Shown: positions 40,986 through 51,081, numbered from the stretch's first letter. The stretch is DNA of 64,000 bases from Marinoscillum sp040218045 (GCA_040218045.1 JAVJQA010000024.1:62001-126000), one strand, 5' to 3'. Numbers and translations are program-made. Notes: generated by a model not told the origin, from the sequence alone.

Positions 40986-41996
40986 TTATGACGAAAATGA
41001 CATCCGTGGCAGCGGACTATCTCTTAAAGAACCCAATTTACCATCTAAAAAGTGATAGTAACCTGCTGTTGCAATCATTGCGGCATTATCTGTGCAGTAC
41101 TCAAATTTTGGGATAAATATTTGCCAACCATGTTTCTGAGCTTCTTCTTTTAGGGTTTTTCTCAAACCACTATTAGCAGAAACTCCCCCAGCTATCGCAA
41201 TGTTTCTTATTTTTTCTGCTTTGGCAGCTTTCCTTAGTTTTTTAAACAACATTTGAATAAGCGTATGTTGGAGACTGGCTGCCAGGTCATGGATGTGCTC
41301 CTCTATAAAATTTTCATTTTTTCTTTTTTCATCTCTTAAGAAATACATGAACGCCGTTTTAATTCCAGAGAAGGAATAATCCAAACATGGTAAGTCACTC
41401 TGAGGAAAATCAAATTTCAGAGGGTCACCAGTTTGGGCAAGTTTGTCAACCTTTGGGCCTCCTGGGTAGCCTACACCAAGTAGTTTGGCACATTTGTCAA
41501 ATGCCTCTCCCACTGCGTCATCTTTGCTTTGGCCAATGATTTCCATTTCGAGAAAGTTACTGACCTTAACGATTTGGGTGTGACCACCACTTACGGTAAG
41601 GCAGAGAAAGGGAAAATCAGGTTTAGGATCGTCAATAAAGTGTGCCAATACATGAGCCTGCATATGATTAATTGGAATGACGGGCTTGCCAAGAGCCAAT
41701 GCTGTGGCTTTGGCAAACGAACTTCCCACTAGCAATGCACCTAAAAGACCCGGGCCTTGTGTGTAAGCTATGGCATCTATTTTGCTCAGTGATATATCGG
41801 CTTGGGTCAGAGCTTCGTTGATCACAGGAATGATGTTCTTCTGATGAGCACGAGAGGCGAGCTCTGGGACTACACCGCCATAACTTTCGTGAATGGATTG
41901 AGTGGCAATAATGTTATTGATTATTTTTCCATCTTTGCAGATTGCAGCGGCGGTTTCGTCACAAGACGACTCAATTCCTAAAATTGTTATACTCAT
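40986..41996 (-). CDS. tsaD: tRNA N6-threonylcarbamoyladenosine transferase
   Basis: This protein of about 336 residues is TsaD, which moves threonylcarbamoyl onto A37 of ANN-decoding tRNAs. It begins MSITILGIESSCDETAA; the iron ligands lie in INHMQAHVLAHF, and the ASKH-fold loops appear in LTVSGGHTQIV, GEAFDKCAKLLG and AIAGGVSANSGLR. The ATG at 41996 is used rather than a TTG one codon earlier. It is divergent from the tamB-like gene. Confidence 0.96.
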   Translation of the reverse strand: MSITILGIESSCDETAAAICKDGKIINNIIATQSIHESYGGVVPELASRAHQKNIIPVINEALTQADISLSKIDAIAYTQGPGLLGALLVGSSFAKATALALGKPVIPINHMQAHVLAHFIDDPKPDFPFLCLTVSGGHTQIVKVSNFLEMEIIGQSKDDAVGEAFDKCAKLLGVGYPGGPKVDKLAQTGDPLKFDFPQSDLPCLDYSFSGIKTAFMYFLRDEKRKNENFIEEHIHDLAASLQHTLIQMLFKKLRKAAKAEKIRNIAIAGGVSANSGLRKTLKEEAQKHGWQIFIPKFEYCTDNAAMIATAGYYHFLDGKLGSLRDSPLPRMSFSS

Positions 41997-42042
41997 CAAC
42001 TTTTAATTATTACGGGTATTGAAGGGGCAGACAGTGACAAAT

Positions 42043-45000
42043 ATGATTTTAAAATGGATAAGGAGAGTGATTTTTTGGTTGCTCACCACGATCATCCTAT
42101 TTCTATTTGTCCTGATTGTTTTACTTCAAACTCCAGCTTTTCAAAATTTTGTAGGCGAAAAGGTTTTAGGTTATCTCAACGATAATACTCGCCAAACCGC
42201 AAAGTTTACAAACATTGAGATCAAATGGTTCGATTTTGTCGAATTAAAAGACCTTGAGCTAAGGGATTATAATGGCAAAGTGATGATTTCGGCAAGTAAA
42301 ATTGCTGTGGATTATGAATTGAACAAACTACTAGTTGATGGTAATATATCCTTTGATCATGTATCTATAGTTGATGGAGGCCTCTTTATCTCCAAATACC
42401 GGGACTCACTTAGTATCAACCTTGTAGAGTTTATCCAAGATCTCAATTCCCTCAATAGGAAACCCCGCGATTCTTCAGCTGTCAAATCTCCAAGGTTATC
42501 ATTCAAGACCATAAACCTTGAGCAGTTTCAGTTTTCTTATAACAACCAGCTTAGTGATAGTTTGCCTAAAGATAAATTTGACTATAATCATTTCGTACTG
42601 GAGATACCCGGAGCAAACTTCTCGGATTTTTCCATATATAAGGACAGTATCCAGGCACGCATCAATTCTTTGATTGCTGTGGATTGGTCTTCAGGGCTCA
42701 CTGTAAATAATCTCACAACTGACTTCCTATTGTGTAGCTCTGGTATGAGCCTTACAAACCTCAATCTTGAGACAAAAAATTCATTGGTTCGGGACAAAGT
42801 TGCTTTGACTTATTCGGGGATGGAGGATTTGGGTTATTTCACTGATAGTGTGACCATGGATATCAATCTTGTCAATTCCAGGCTATCTAAATATGATCTT
42901 GATTTTTTTACGGATATTCCTACAGAGCATTTTGATGTACGTGTGACCACATCATTGTATGGGCCAGTTGGTCGAATGTCTTTTTCAGATCTTGATCTGT
43001 TTATTGGTGAGTCTACGAATATCAAAGCCAATATTGATTTTACTGGTCTGCCAAAAATCGAAGAAACTTTTATTGATGCGCGTGTAAAGCAAGCAAGCCT
43101 TGATATAGACGATTTAGCACCTTTTATCCATGATGAGACTTCAAACCAGCTAGGAGAATTAACTAAGGTTGGTTTTTCAGGAAACTTTCTTGGATTCACA
43201 CATGACTTTGTGGCTAATGCACAGTTTGAGACTTCTTTGGGCAACTTGAGTTCTGATATCAATCTAAAATTCCCGAAAGGTTGGGAAAGTGCCAAATATT
43301 CCGGAAAGTTAAACCTTGAGAAATTTGACATTGGCCAGCTCCTGAAGGAAGAATCCGTTGGGGTAGTTAATCTCAAAGGGAATATAGATGGTCAAGGAAT
43401 CACTCAATCTGATGCCAAATTTTTTCTTAATGCTGAGTTGTATGAGTCAGAATTTTTTGGGTATACTTTTGATAACATAGTTGCCAAAGGCCAATTTGCT
43501 ACTGAGTTTTTCAAAGGGTCTTTAGAGGTTTTGGACCCAAACTGTCGGATTAGTACCACTGGAAATGTGAACCTCGCTTCGGTACCGGAAGAGGTAAATG
43601 TGGAGTCCAAAATAGAAAATATTGATTTTTTAAAATTAGGATTATACAAAGACACCCTCAGGTTTAGTGGTGAAATAAATGCTGATTTCACATCCCTAAA
43701 CCTGGATAGTTTGCAAGGTGCTTTGTCAGTGAGAAAGATGGACTTAAAGTGGAGACAGGACTCAATCCATTTGGATTCCATTGCTGTATCGTCCTATGCC
43801 AACCGACGGCAAAGGTCCATTAATGTGGATTTGCCAGACGTATCCGCCTCACTTGAGGGTGACTTTTATTTTTCTCAGCTTTCTAAGGATATTCAATTGC
43901 TAGTTTCTGAGGTTGAGGACTATTTCGATCCGGATTATTCCCAAGAACAAATCACTTCTAGAGAAGCGGAAATTCAGCGTTACTCAATTGATTTTCAGGT
44001 TACATACCGAGATATTTCAAGATATCTCGCATTGTTGAACCAGGATATTTACCTCTCACCAAGCGGGACATTTGAGGGTACGTATTATCAGAGAAGAAAT
44101 GCTACGTTATCGTTATTTACAGAAATAGATTCTATTAATTATAATGGCGTAGGTTACAACAATAATGTAATCGACCTCAACTTTTCCAAGGATCTGGACT
44201 CTGCTGGAATAATTGCCTCTATCTACCTTAATTCTAGAGAGCAGGTATGGCGTAATATTCCGAATACGAAGGATTTTTCCCTGGAGGCCGTTTGGTTTAA
44301 TAATCGGATAAATGTTACATCAAATATTATTCAACCTGATAACAATAGTTCTGCTCATATTAATGGTGAGCTGAAGCTTTTAGATGACAGACTTATATTT
44401 AGTTTCCTTCCATCGAAGCTTATTGTCTTTGGAGATCAGTGGTTTTTTAACCCATTCAACAAGATCATTTATACCCAAAGTGAGATTACAGTAGACCGTC
44501 TTGAGTTGTATCAAAATGCAGAATCTATTCTCCTCACAGGAGTATACGCAGACAGTTCCGAGACTGACCTGACTCTGGATATTACCGATTTCAGTTTGAA
44601 AAACCTCACGGCAGTGGTGCCCTTTGGTGTGGAAGGGTTACTCAACTCTTCGGTGAAGCTCACTCGGCCGGATTTGAGCAATCCCTTTGTCCTTAATAGT
44701 TCCCTGAAGGTTGACAGCTTGAGCATGAACGCTTTTCCAATAGGTGACGTGACAGGTAAGTCCCAGTGGAATCCTAATAAAAGGAGACTTGAGCTAGACT
44801 TTAAGGTACAAAGAGAACGTATCAAAACTGTGGATATTAGTGGTTATTATATGCCAGAGGATAGCTTAAATCAACTTGATATCAAGGCTAAATTTAACCA
44901 GGCAAGTTTGCAACTGCTGAACCCATTCTTTAGTACCTTGATTTCAGACATAGGTGGTGTAGCAGATGGTGAATTGGATGTGTCTGGCAGAACCTCTTCA

Positions 45001-46533
45001 CCTGTCCTTGTCGGGGCTGCAGATGTTGACCAGGGAAGATTCACTTTTGATTATCTGGGAACAACCTATGACTTCAGCGGGAATGTATCATTAGATAATA
45101 AATCTATCAACTTTAATGGCATTCGACTGATGGATAAAGATGGTGATAGAGCATCATTCTCTGGATCTGTTTATCACAAAGGGTTCAAGGATATTTCTAC
45201 CGACCTAAGCCTTTCGGCAAGTAACTTTCTTTTTTTAAATACAAATTCACAACAGAACAGTCTCTATTATGGGACGGCAAATGCTACCGGCAAAGTAACC
45301 ATAACAGGGCCAGTGGAAGATTTGGTAATTTCAGCAAAAGCAACAACAGAGAAAGGAACTAAAATCTACATCCCACTTTCAGGTAGTCAGGAGATTACTC
45401 AGAAAGACTACATTTCATTTGTGGATTTGACTGATACTACCAGTTCAGTAGATATAGAGGAGTTTGTGAGAAGTAGCATTTCAGGCGTAAGACTCGACTT
45501 TGAAATAGATGTAACACCCGATGCGTATGTAGAGCTTATATTTGATATCAGGACAGGGGATATCATTAGGGGGCGTGGTAACGGAAACCTGAATTTATCT
45601 CTTGATACAAACGGTGAGTTTGAACTTTTTGGAGATATAAATATCACAGAAGGCGCATACAACTTCACTATACCAAATTTGATTAACAAAGAATTTTCGG
45701 TTGTTCCAGGAAGTACGATTTCCTGGTATGGAGATCCGTATGCTGGTATTCTCAATTTGAGTGCCACCTATCGCCAGCTGGCATCTTTCAATGAATATAA
45801 TGGGACTGATGACACGGGAGTAACTCAGAAATATCCGGTGCTGGTTGTACTTAATCTTAAAGGAGAAATGCTCTCACCTTCTATTGATTTTGAAATTAAA
45901 CTGGAGGATTCGCAATCTTCTCCAACCACTGAAGCCCAGGAGGCACTATCCAGTATTAACTCTAATGAGCAAGAGTTGAAAAGACAGGTATTTAGTTTGT
46001 TGATCTTAAGGAAGATCTCACCCCCAAATGATTTTGAGATTGGTGGAAGTGGAGCAGTTACTGGAAGTTTGAGTGAGTTTCTTTCTAACCAGTTCTCTTA
46101 CTTTATTAGCCAGGCTGATGAAAACCTGGAAGTAGATGTAGACCTGGCTTCTTTAGATCAGGATGCTTATAACACCTTTCAGCTACGTCTCTCTTATACT
46201 TTCCTTGATGGACGATTAAGGGTTAGTGGAGGAGGTGGAGTGCCTCAGAACGGCGCTGATGAAGCGTCAGGCTCTGATTTTGTTGGGGACTGGTCAGTGC
46301 GGTACTTATTGACCAAAGATGGCCATTTGAGAGTGAAAGCATTTAGCCAATCTGAGCAAATTGCCAATTCTCTTCAGAGGGAAACTGGAGTGAGTTTCCA
46401 ATACATTAAATCTTTTAGCGACTTCCGCGAACTTGTGAGCAAAACCAGAGAAGAAAATATTCAGACCAAGCCTAAAGACATGGAGAAAGAACGGGAAGCA
46501 AATGCTGTGAGACAAAAAGACCTGACCCAGTAA
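42043..46533 (+). CDS. tamB: TamB-like translocation and assembly protein
   Basis: This very long protein (about 1496 residues) has one N-terminal membrane helix (VIFWLLTTIILFLFVLIVLLQ in the full protein at residues 9-29; key part FWLLTTIILFLFVLIV) and then a beta-rich AsmA/DUF490-type chain ending in the TamB domain. The conserved tail includes RGRGNGNLNLSLDTNGEFEL, YNFTIPNLINKEFSVVPGS and ISWYGDPYAGILNLSATYRQ. Proteins of this kind bridge inner and outer membranes and carry phospholipids or help insert outer-membrane proteins. No tamA/BamA-like gene is adjacent. ATG at 42043 is preferred to a TTG at 42019. Confidence 0.9.
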   Translation: MILKWIRRVIFWLLTTIILFLFVLIVLLQTPAFQNFVGEKVLGYLNDNTRQTAKFTNIEIKWFDFVELKDLELRDYNGKVMISASKIAVDYELNKLLVDGNISFDHVSIVDGGLFISKYRDSLSINLVEFIQDLNSLNRKPRDSSAVKSPRLSFKTINLEQFQFSYNNQLSDSLPKDKFDYNHFVLEIPGANFSDFSIYKDSIQARINSLIAVDWSSGLTVNNLTTDFLLCSSGMSLTNLNLETKNSLVRDKVALTYSGMEDLGYFTDSVTMDINLVNSRLSKYDLDFFTDIPTEHFDVRVTTSLYGPVGRMSFSDLDLFIGESTNIKANIDFTGLPKIEETFIDARVKQASLDIDDLAPFIHDETSNQLGELTKVGFSGNFLGFTHDFVANAQFETSLGNLSSDINLKFPKGWESAKYSGKLNLEKFDIGQLLKEESVGVVNLKGNIDGQGITQSDAKFFLNAELYESEFFGYTFDNIVAKGQFATEFFKGSLEVLDPNCRISTTGNVNLASVPEEVNVESKIENIDFLKLGLYKDTLRFSGEINADFTSLNLDSLQGALSVRKMDLKWRQDSIHLDSIAVSSYANRRQRSINVDLPDVSASLEGDFYFSQLSKDIQLLVSEVEDYFDPDYSQEQITSREAEIQRYSIDFQVTYRDISRYLALLNQDIYLSPSGTFEGTYYQRRNATLSLFTEIDSINYNGVGYNNNVIDLNFSKDLDSAGIIASIYLNSREQVWRNIPNTKDFSLEAVWFNNRINVTSNIIQPDNNSSAHINGELKLLDDRLIFSFLPSKLIVFGDQWFFNPFNKIIYTQSEITVDRLELYQNAESILLTGVYADSSETDLTLDITDFSLKNLTAVVPFGVEGLLNSSVKLTRPDLSNPFVLNSSLKVDSLSMNAFPIGDVTGKSQWNPNKRRLELDFKVQRERIKTVDISGYYMPEDSLNQLDIKAKFNQASLQLLNPFFSTLISDIGGVADGELDVSGRTSSPVLVGAADVDQGRFTFDYLGTTYDFSGNVSLDNKSINFNGIRLMDKDGDRASFSGSVYHKGFKDISTDLSLSASNFLFLNTNSQQNSLYYGTANATGKVTITGPVEDLVISAKATTEKGTKIYIPLSGSQEITQKDYISFVDLTDTTSSVDIEEFVRSSISGVRLDFEIDVTPDAYVELIFDIRTGDIIRGRGNGNLNLSLDTNGEFELFGDINITEGAYNFTIPNLINKEFSVVPGSTISWYGDPYAGILNLSATYRQLASFNEYNGTDDTGVTQKYPVLVVLNLKGEMLSPSIDFEIKLEDSQSSPTTEAQEALSSINSNEQELKRQVFSLLILRKISPPNDFEIGGSGAVTGSLSEFLSNQFSYFISQADENLEVDVDLASLDQDAYNTFQLRLSYTFLDGRLRVSGGGGVPQNGADEASGSDFVGDWSVRYLLTKDGHLRVKAFSQSEQIANSLQRETGVSFQYIKSFSDFRELVSKTREENIQTKPKDMEKEREANAVRQKDLTQ

Positions 46534-46565
46534 AACATAAAGCTTCAATCTCTGTTCCTATCCAA

Positions 46566-47864
46566 ATGGATCAAATCAATATATTCTGGCACCGAAGAGA
46601 CCTTAGGTATTTTGACAACTCTGGACTCTACTACGCACTTACTTCATCATTGCCGGTCTTGCCAGTATTTGTATTTGACAAGAATATCCTGGATGACCTT
46701 GAGGATAAAAGTGATGCTCGTGTCACTTTTATATATGATCAGATTTCCAACCTTCATTTGGAGTATAAGAACCAGGGAAGCGGCCTATACGTGTTTTGTG
46801 GTACACCAAAAGAAGCGTATGAAGCGCTTATTGCTAAATATGATGTTCAGGAAGTCTATACCAACAGAGATTACGAGCCCTATGCGAAAGATCGAGATCA
46901 GTCAATAGAGACCTTTCTAAAAGATAATGAATCTTCATTTCTAACTTTCAAGGATCAGGTCATCTTTGAGCGAGGTGAGATAATGAACGACCAGGGCGAA
47001 CCCTACAAAGTGTTCACACCTTATAAAAACAAGTGGCTCGAAAAGTTTAAAAATCAAAAACTGGAATCATTTCCAAGCGAAGATCATTTAGAAAAATTAT
47101 TCAAACATCCTGCGGAGGAACTCCCCACGCTTGCAGATTTTGGATTTGAACGTTCGGAAATTGAAATACCGGATCGGAATGTTTCAGATGAGTTAATTCA
47201 AAAGTACGATAAACAAAGAGATATACCAGCTGTCAATGGGACTTCAAGGTTGGGGGTTCATCTCAGGTTCGGGACCATTAGCATTAGAAATCAGGTTTTG
47301 AGGGCACGAAAGTTGAATGGAACATGGCTCAATGAATTGATTTGGAGAGAGTTTTACATGATGATTCTGGCTCATTTTCCGAATGTGGTAGACAAGGCTT
47401 TTAAGAGCAGATATGATCAGGTGCCATGGATCAACAATGAAGAGCAATTTAGTAAGTGGTGCGAAGGGAAAACGGGTTACCCGATTGTGGATGCTGGGAT
47501 GAGGGAGCTCAATAATACTGGATATATGCACAATCGGGTTCGTATGATCGTGGCTAGTTTTCTGACCAAACATTTGTTAATCGACTGGAGGTGGGGAGAG
47601 CAGTATTTTGCAAAAAAATTGTTGGATTTTGAACTGAGCAGCAACAATGGTGGCTGGCAGTGGGCAGCAGGTACCGGTACTGATGCACAGCCATATTTTA
47701 GGGTTTTCAACCCCTATAGTCAGCAGGAAAAATTTGACAAAGATTTTGCTTATATTAAGAAATGGGTGCCTGAATTTGGCACTTCAAATTACCCTGATCC
47801 GATCGTTTCTCACAAGGAAGCACGACAAAGAGCAATAGATACCTTCAAGGAAGCTATATCATAA
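46566..47864 (+). CDS. phrB: Cryptochrome/deoxyribodipyrimidine photolyase family protein
   Basis: This 432-residue flavoprotein begins INIFWHRRDLRYFDNSGLYY, the photolyase antenna domain, and continues with the FAD domain: VHLRFGTISIRNQV, LNELIWREFYMMIL, DAGMRELNNTGYMHNRVRM and WQWAAGTGTDAQPYFRVFNP. These are the signatures of class I CPD photolyases, which split UV dimers with blue light. A cryptochrome role cannot be excluded on sequence alone. It starts 32 nt after tamB. Confidence 0.9.
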   Translation: MDQINIFWHRRDLRYFDNSGLYYALTSSLPVLPVFVFDKNILDDLEDKSDARVTFIYDQISNLHLEYKNQGSGLYVFCGTPKEAYEALIAKYDVQEVYTNRDYEPYAKDRDQSIETFLKDNESSFLTFKDQVIFERGEIMNDQGEPYKVFTPYKNKWLEKFKNQKLESFPSEDHLEKLFKHPAEELPTLADFGFERSEIEIPDRNVSDELIQKYDKQRDIPAVNGTSRLGVHLRFGTISIRNQVLRARKLNGTWLNELIWREFYMMILAHFPNVVDKAFKSRYDQVPWINNEEQFSKWCEGKTGYPIVDAGMRELNNTGYMHNRVRMIVASFLTKHLLIDWRWGEQYFAKKLLDFELSSNNGGWQWAAGTGTDAQPYFRVFNPYSQQEKFDKDFAYIKKWVPEFGTSNYPDPIVSHKEARQRAIDTFKEAIS

Positions 47865-47907
47865 GAATTTATTTTTTAGTATATTTCGATATACCAATCA
47901 AAATATC

Positions 47908-48306
47908 ATGGACTTCAAGGCTTTTAGTCAACGGTTTTCTGATAAAATCGGCGGAGAATACAACGATTATGACGAAAACAAATCTATTTTCATTATCCCA
48001 CTGGGCAGCGGACGATTTCAGTCTGTAATCGCACAAGTTGTCGATTTGGAAAAATACAACCGCAAGGCGGTTCAAATTACTTCCAGGGTTTGTGAAACCA
48101 CAGCGCCAATTAATTACCCGGAAATTCTCGAAGCAAGCTCGGCGTTTGCATTCACCAATTTCGTCGTTGAAGACGGCTATCTTCAAGTGGACACTTCTTT
48201 GTTTGTTGATTACACAGATGATACATTGCTAGAGGAGGCCATTCGGGAAGTCGCTTATCGTGCAGACGAGTGGGAGCTCAAAATTACGGGCGAGGATAAC
48301 TTCTAA
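47908..48306 (+). CDS. YbjN-like protein
   Basis: This 132-residue cytoplasmic protein lacks a signal peptide and has the alpha/beta pattern of YbjN/type III secretion chaperone-like proteins (FIIPLGSGRFQSVIAQVVD, INYPEILEASSAFAFTNFVV, DGYLQVDTSLFVDYTDDTLL). The C-terminal helix ends AYRADEWELKITGEDNF. The assignment is by overall pattern, not by firm motifs. It lies just before the RNase P RNA gene. Confidence 0.5.
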   Translation: MDFKAFSQRFSDKIGGEYNDYDENKSIFIIPLGSGRFQSVIAQVVDLEKYNRKAVQITSRVCETTAPINYPEILEASSAFAFTNFVVEDGYLQVDTSLFVDYTDDTLLEEAIREVAYRADEWELKITGEDNF

Positions 48307-48322
48307 TTTCTTACTTTTACCA

Positions 48323-48690
48323 ATGCAAGCCGGCTCATCGTGCTGAGTAATCAGTAAGGAAAGTCCGGGCAGCGAAGAGCACCGCACTTCCTAACCGGAA
48401 GGATTTGAGCAATCAGAGACAGATAGTGCCACAGAAAACAAACTACCTTATGTGATTCGTCGTGTAAGGAAAAGGTGAAAAGGTGAGGTAAGAGCTCACC
48501 GGCTTTGGTGCGAATCAAAGCGCATGGTAAACCTTGCGGGCTGAAAGACCAAATAGGTTCTGCTAAAAAGGGCTGCTCGCTCAATGCAGAATGGGTAGGT
48601 TGATTGAGCCAGATGGTGACATCTGGCCTAGATAAATGATGGGCACCATGACTTGTTGTGGTACAGAACCCGGCTTACAGGCTTGCTTTT
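48323..48690 (+). ncRNA. rnpB: RNase P RNA (class A)
   Basis: This is the catalytic RNA that trims 5' ends of tRNA precursors. Characteristic segments are GCAAGCCGGC at the 5' end pairing with GCTTGC at 48681-48686, AGGAAAGTCCGGGC in the CR-I region, the AGACAGATAGTGCCACAGAAA stretch split as GACAGATAGTGCC and ACAGAAA, AAACCTTGCGGGCTGA, and ACAGAACCCGGCTTACAGG near the 3' end. A T-run directly after (48687-48694) would end transcription. The exact 5' end is approximate. Confidence 0.95.
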
Positions 48691-48714
48691 TTTTATTGAA
48701 CTTTAAATTTTAAT

Positions 48715-49872
48715 ATGTCGCACATTCTTGTTGTAGATGACGAAAAAACCATTCGTCAAGCGCTGAAAGAAATTTTGGAAGATGAATCTTATGAAGTGAG
48801 TGAAGCAGCTGACGGGGAGGCTGCCTGGGCGTTACTTCAGGAGCATAAATTTGATGCAGTCTTGTGTGACATCAAGATGCCCAAAATGGATGGGATTGAG
48901 CTGTTGGATAAAGTGGTAGAGGAAGGCATTGACGCTCCGTTTATCATGATTTCGGCTCATGGCACTATTGAAACAGCGGTGGAGGCAACCAAAAAAGGAG
49001 CTTATGACTTTATACAAAAACCACCAGATCTCAATCGGTTATTACTTACAGTGAGAAATGCACTGGATAAGTCTAATCTTCAAACTGAAACCAAGCGTTT
49101 AAAAAAGAAGATCAGCAAGGCATTTGATATAATCGGGGAGTCAACGCCAATTAAGGAAGTAAAAGAAACTATTGAAAAAGTAGCTCCAACCGATGCACGG
49201 GTGTTAATCACCGGAGAAAATGGAACGGGTAAAGAGTTGGTAGCCAAGTGGCTTCATGAAAAGAGTGCACGTTCGGCAAGTCCTCTAGTAGAGGTGAATT
49301 GTGCCGCAATTCCTTCAGAACTGATTGAGAGTGAATTATTTGGTCATGAAAAGGGATCATTTACCTCAGCTCACAAGCAAAGGACTGGAAAGTTTGAACA
49401 AGCCACTGGAGGGACACTTTTTCTGGATGAAATTGGGGACATGAGTCTGTCTGCTCAGGCTAAGGTACTGAGGGCACTTCAGGAGAGTTTGGTAACACGG
49501 GTTGGAGGTGATAAAAAAATCAAGGTAGATGTACGTGTACTTGCCGCTACAAACAAGGATTTAAAGAAAGAAATAGAAGAGGGTAGGTTTAGAGAGGATC
49601 TTTACCACCGTCTAAGTGTGATGATCATACAAGTACCGGCTCTCCGGGAGCGTAAGGCTGATATACCACTGTTAGTGGATCATTTCTTAAATCAGATTTC
49701 TCAAGAATATGGAACGGCTGTAAAGGAAATTAGCCCTGAAGCAATTACTCAGCTACAAAATTACAATTGGACAGGAAATATCCGTGAACTACGAAATATC
49801 GTGGAAAGGCTCATCATTATGTCAAATGATGAAATTACCGAAGGTGATGTTAAAAAATATGTAGAAATCTAA
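48715..49872 (+). CDS. NtrC-like response regulator without DNA-binding domain
   Basis: This 385-residue protein has a receiver domain (D52 in VLCDIKMPKMDG, K at IQKPPD) and an AAA+ sigma-54 activator domain (Walker A GENGTGKELVA, Walker B GTLFLDEIGD, arginine finger region FREDLYHRLSV). The loop that contacts sigma-54, normally GAFTGA, reads GSFTSA. The chain ends about 10 residues after the AAA+ lid (NIVERLIIMSNDE...), so the usual Fis-type helix-turn-helix is missing. It may act from solution or not through sigma-54 at all. It starts 25 nt after rnpB. Confidence 0.9.
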   Translation: MSHILVVDDEKTIRQALKEILEDESYEVSEAADGEAAWALLQEHKFDAVLCDIKMPKMDGIELLDKVVEEGIDAPFIMISAHGTIETAVEATKKGAYDFIQKPPDLNRLLLTVRNALDKSNLQTETKRLKKKISKAFDIIGESTPIKEVKETIEKVAPTDARVLITGENGTGKELVAKWLHEKSARSASPLVEVNCAAIPSELIESELFGHEKGSFTSAHKQRTGKFEQATGGTLFLDEIGDMSLSAQAKVLRALQESLVTRVGGDKKIKVDVRVLAATNKDLKKEIEEGRFREDLYHRLSVMIIQVPALRERKADIPLLVDHFLNQISQEYGTAVKEISPEAITQLQNYNWTGNIRELRNIVERLIIMSNDEITEGDVKKYVEI

Positions 49873-49873
49873 C

Positions 49874-50002
49874 TTATACGTTAGTTTTTTCTTCTGTTTG
49901 AACCTTCTCTACATCGCTCTTCGCGTACGTAGGGCAAGTTTTCTGCGTACAGGCAGAAAGGCCAATAATTAATAGTGCGATGGCTAATATTTTTACTTTC
50001 AT
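49874..50002 (-). CDS. Tiny lipoprotein (42 residues)
   Basis: This short gene encodes MKVKILAIALLIIGLSAC followed by TQKTCPTYAKSDVEKVQTEE and a short tail. The leader ends with a good lipobox (GLSAC), so the mature lipoprotein has about 25 residues. The CPTYAK segment right behind the lipid anchor recurs, to my memory, in small Bacteroidota lipoproteins. No function is known. It lies between the NtrC-like and LuxE-like genes, ending 2 nt from the convergent NtrC-like stop. Confidence 0.65.
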   Translation of the reverse strand: MKVKILAIALLIIGLSACTQKTCPTYAKSDVEKVQTEEKTNV

Positions 50003-50115
50003 GAGCGGCTTGTTTACTGTAGGAATTCTATCCAGCTATTAATACCTTCTTCAAAAATATCATTTACTTTCTACCAAAGCAAAAATTTATCGATGAAATC
50101 TTGGTAATAGATGAT

Positions 50116-51081
50116 CTAGATTAGGAGGTTACACCCTCTTATATCTGAATTATCAAACCGTCCAAGCACTTCAAAAGTTCCATTTGGGCTCATTTTGCCC
50201 AAATCCTGCGTTTCAATAAAAGCACAACTATCGATATTTCCAAGGTCAATAATATTGATTCCTCCTGTTTGCCCGTTTGCAAGGTAGGTAAAAGGGTCAT
50301 TTATGTCTCTGATGAGGATTTTACTCCAATTTGGCAATTTAAAATTCCCATTGATGCCATAAGCTTGAGAAGTAAGTTCTGTCATGCCATATTCAGAATG
50401 TATCTCATCTAGCCCTAATCCCTGTTTAAGTACCGAATGTAGGTCCTTTCGAATCATCTCTTTTCGACGCCCTTTCATTCCGCCGGTTTCTATCACTATG
50501 AGGTTTTGAGTATTTACAGGAGTCGTTGCTAGGTCTAAAAGTGCATAAGAGACTCCAAATAAGATCTTTTTGCCAGGTTTTTGAAGATTGGTTTTTAATT
50601 GTCCAAGGTCATTCAGGTAATAAGTGCTTCCAGGTTTGGCATCCTGCATAAATGTGTCCACCATACTGATTAGTGAGGAGTTGCCTTGCTGCTGATAGGA
50701 AGGAAGTAGTGCCATTACCTCAAATTGACTTATACTTCCATATAACCCCTCAAAAGCAACCTTGGCCAGATGATGATAAAAAGAAACATTTTTGATATGA
50801 TGTGTGCTTCGTTGAATACCTGTTGTTCCACTACTTTTAAAAATCTTTTCAGCTTCAAACGATCCTGTTACAACCTTTTTGGTTTTAAATAGCTCTATAG
50901 GTAAAAATGGAATATCCATAACATTGCTGATATTTTCAGGGTGCTTGTTAAGGTGTTGGCAAAAGGCCCTATAGATCGAGTTATTTTGATATTGGTATTC
51001 AAAAACCTCTAACACCAGCTGGTCGAGTTGAGAGGGTTGAATAAAAAAAATCTCAGATTTGAAATTTTCGTAATTAAACAT
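50116..51081 (-). CDS. LuxE-like acyl-activating protein
   Basis: This 321-residue protein matches the acyl-protein synthetase LuxE/phenylacetate-CoA ligase-like group of adenylate-forming enzymes. The phosphate loop is KSSGTTGIQRS; the adenine-side motif is SEYGMTELTSQ and the late motif is DLGKMSPNGTFEVLGRFDN. It is shorter than acyl-CoA ligases. No LuxC or LuxD gene and no carrier protein is nearby, so the acceptor of the activated acyl group is unknown. Confidence 0.85.
   Translation of the reverse strand: MFNYENFKSEIFFIQPSQLDQLVLEVFEYQYQNNSIYRAFCQHLNKHPENISNVMDIPFLPIELFKTKKVVTGSFEAEKIFKSSGTTGIQRSTHHIKNVSFYHHLAKVAFEGLYGSISQFEVMALLPSYQQQGNSSLISMVDTFMQDAKPGSTYYLNDLGQLKTNLQKPGKKILFGVSYALLDLATTPVNTQNLIVIETGGMKGRRKEMIRKDLHSVLKQGLGLDEIHSEYGMTELTSQAYGINGNFKLPNWSKILIRDINDPFTYLANGQTGGINIIDLGNIDSCAFIETQDLGKMSPNGTFEVLGRFDNSDIRGCNLLI

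Noticed and set aside
42834..43376. Long antisense open frames inside the tamB gene
   Set aside because: They are shadows of a clear 1496-residue gene and have no plausible protein features.
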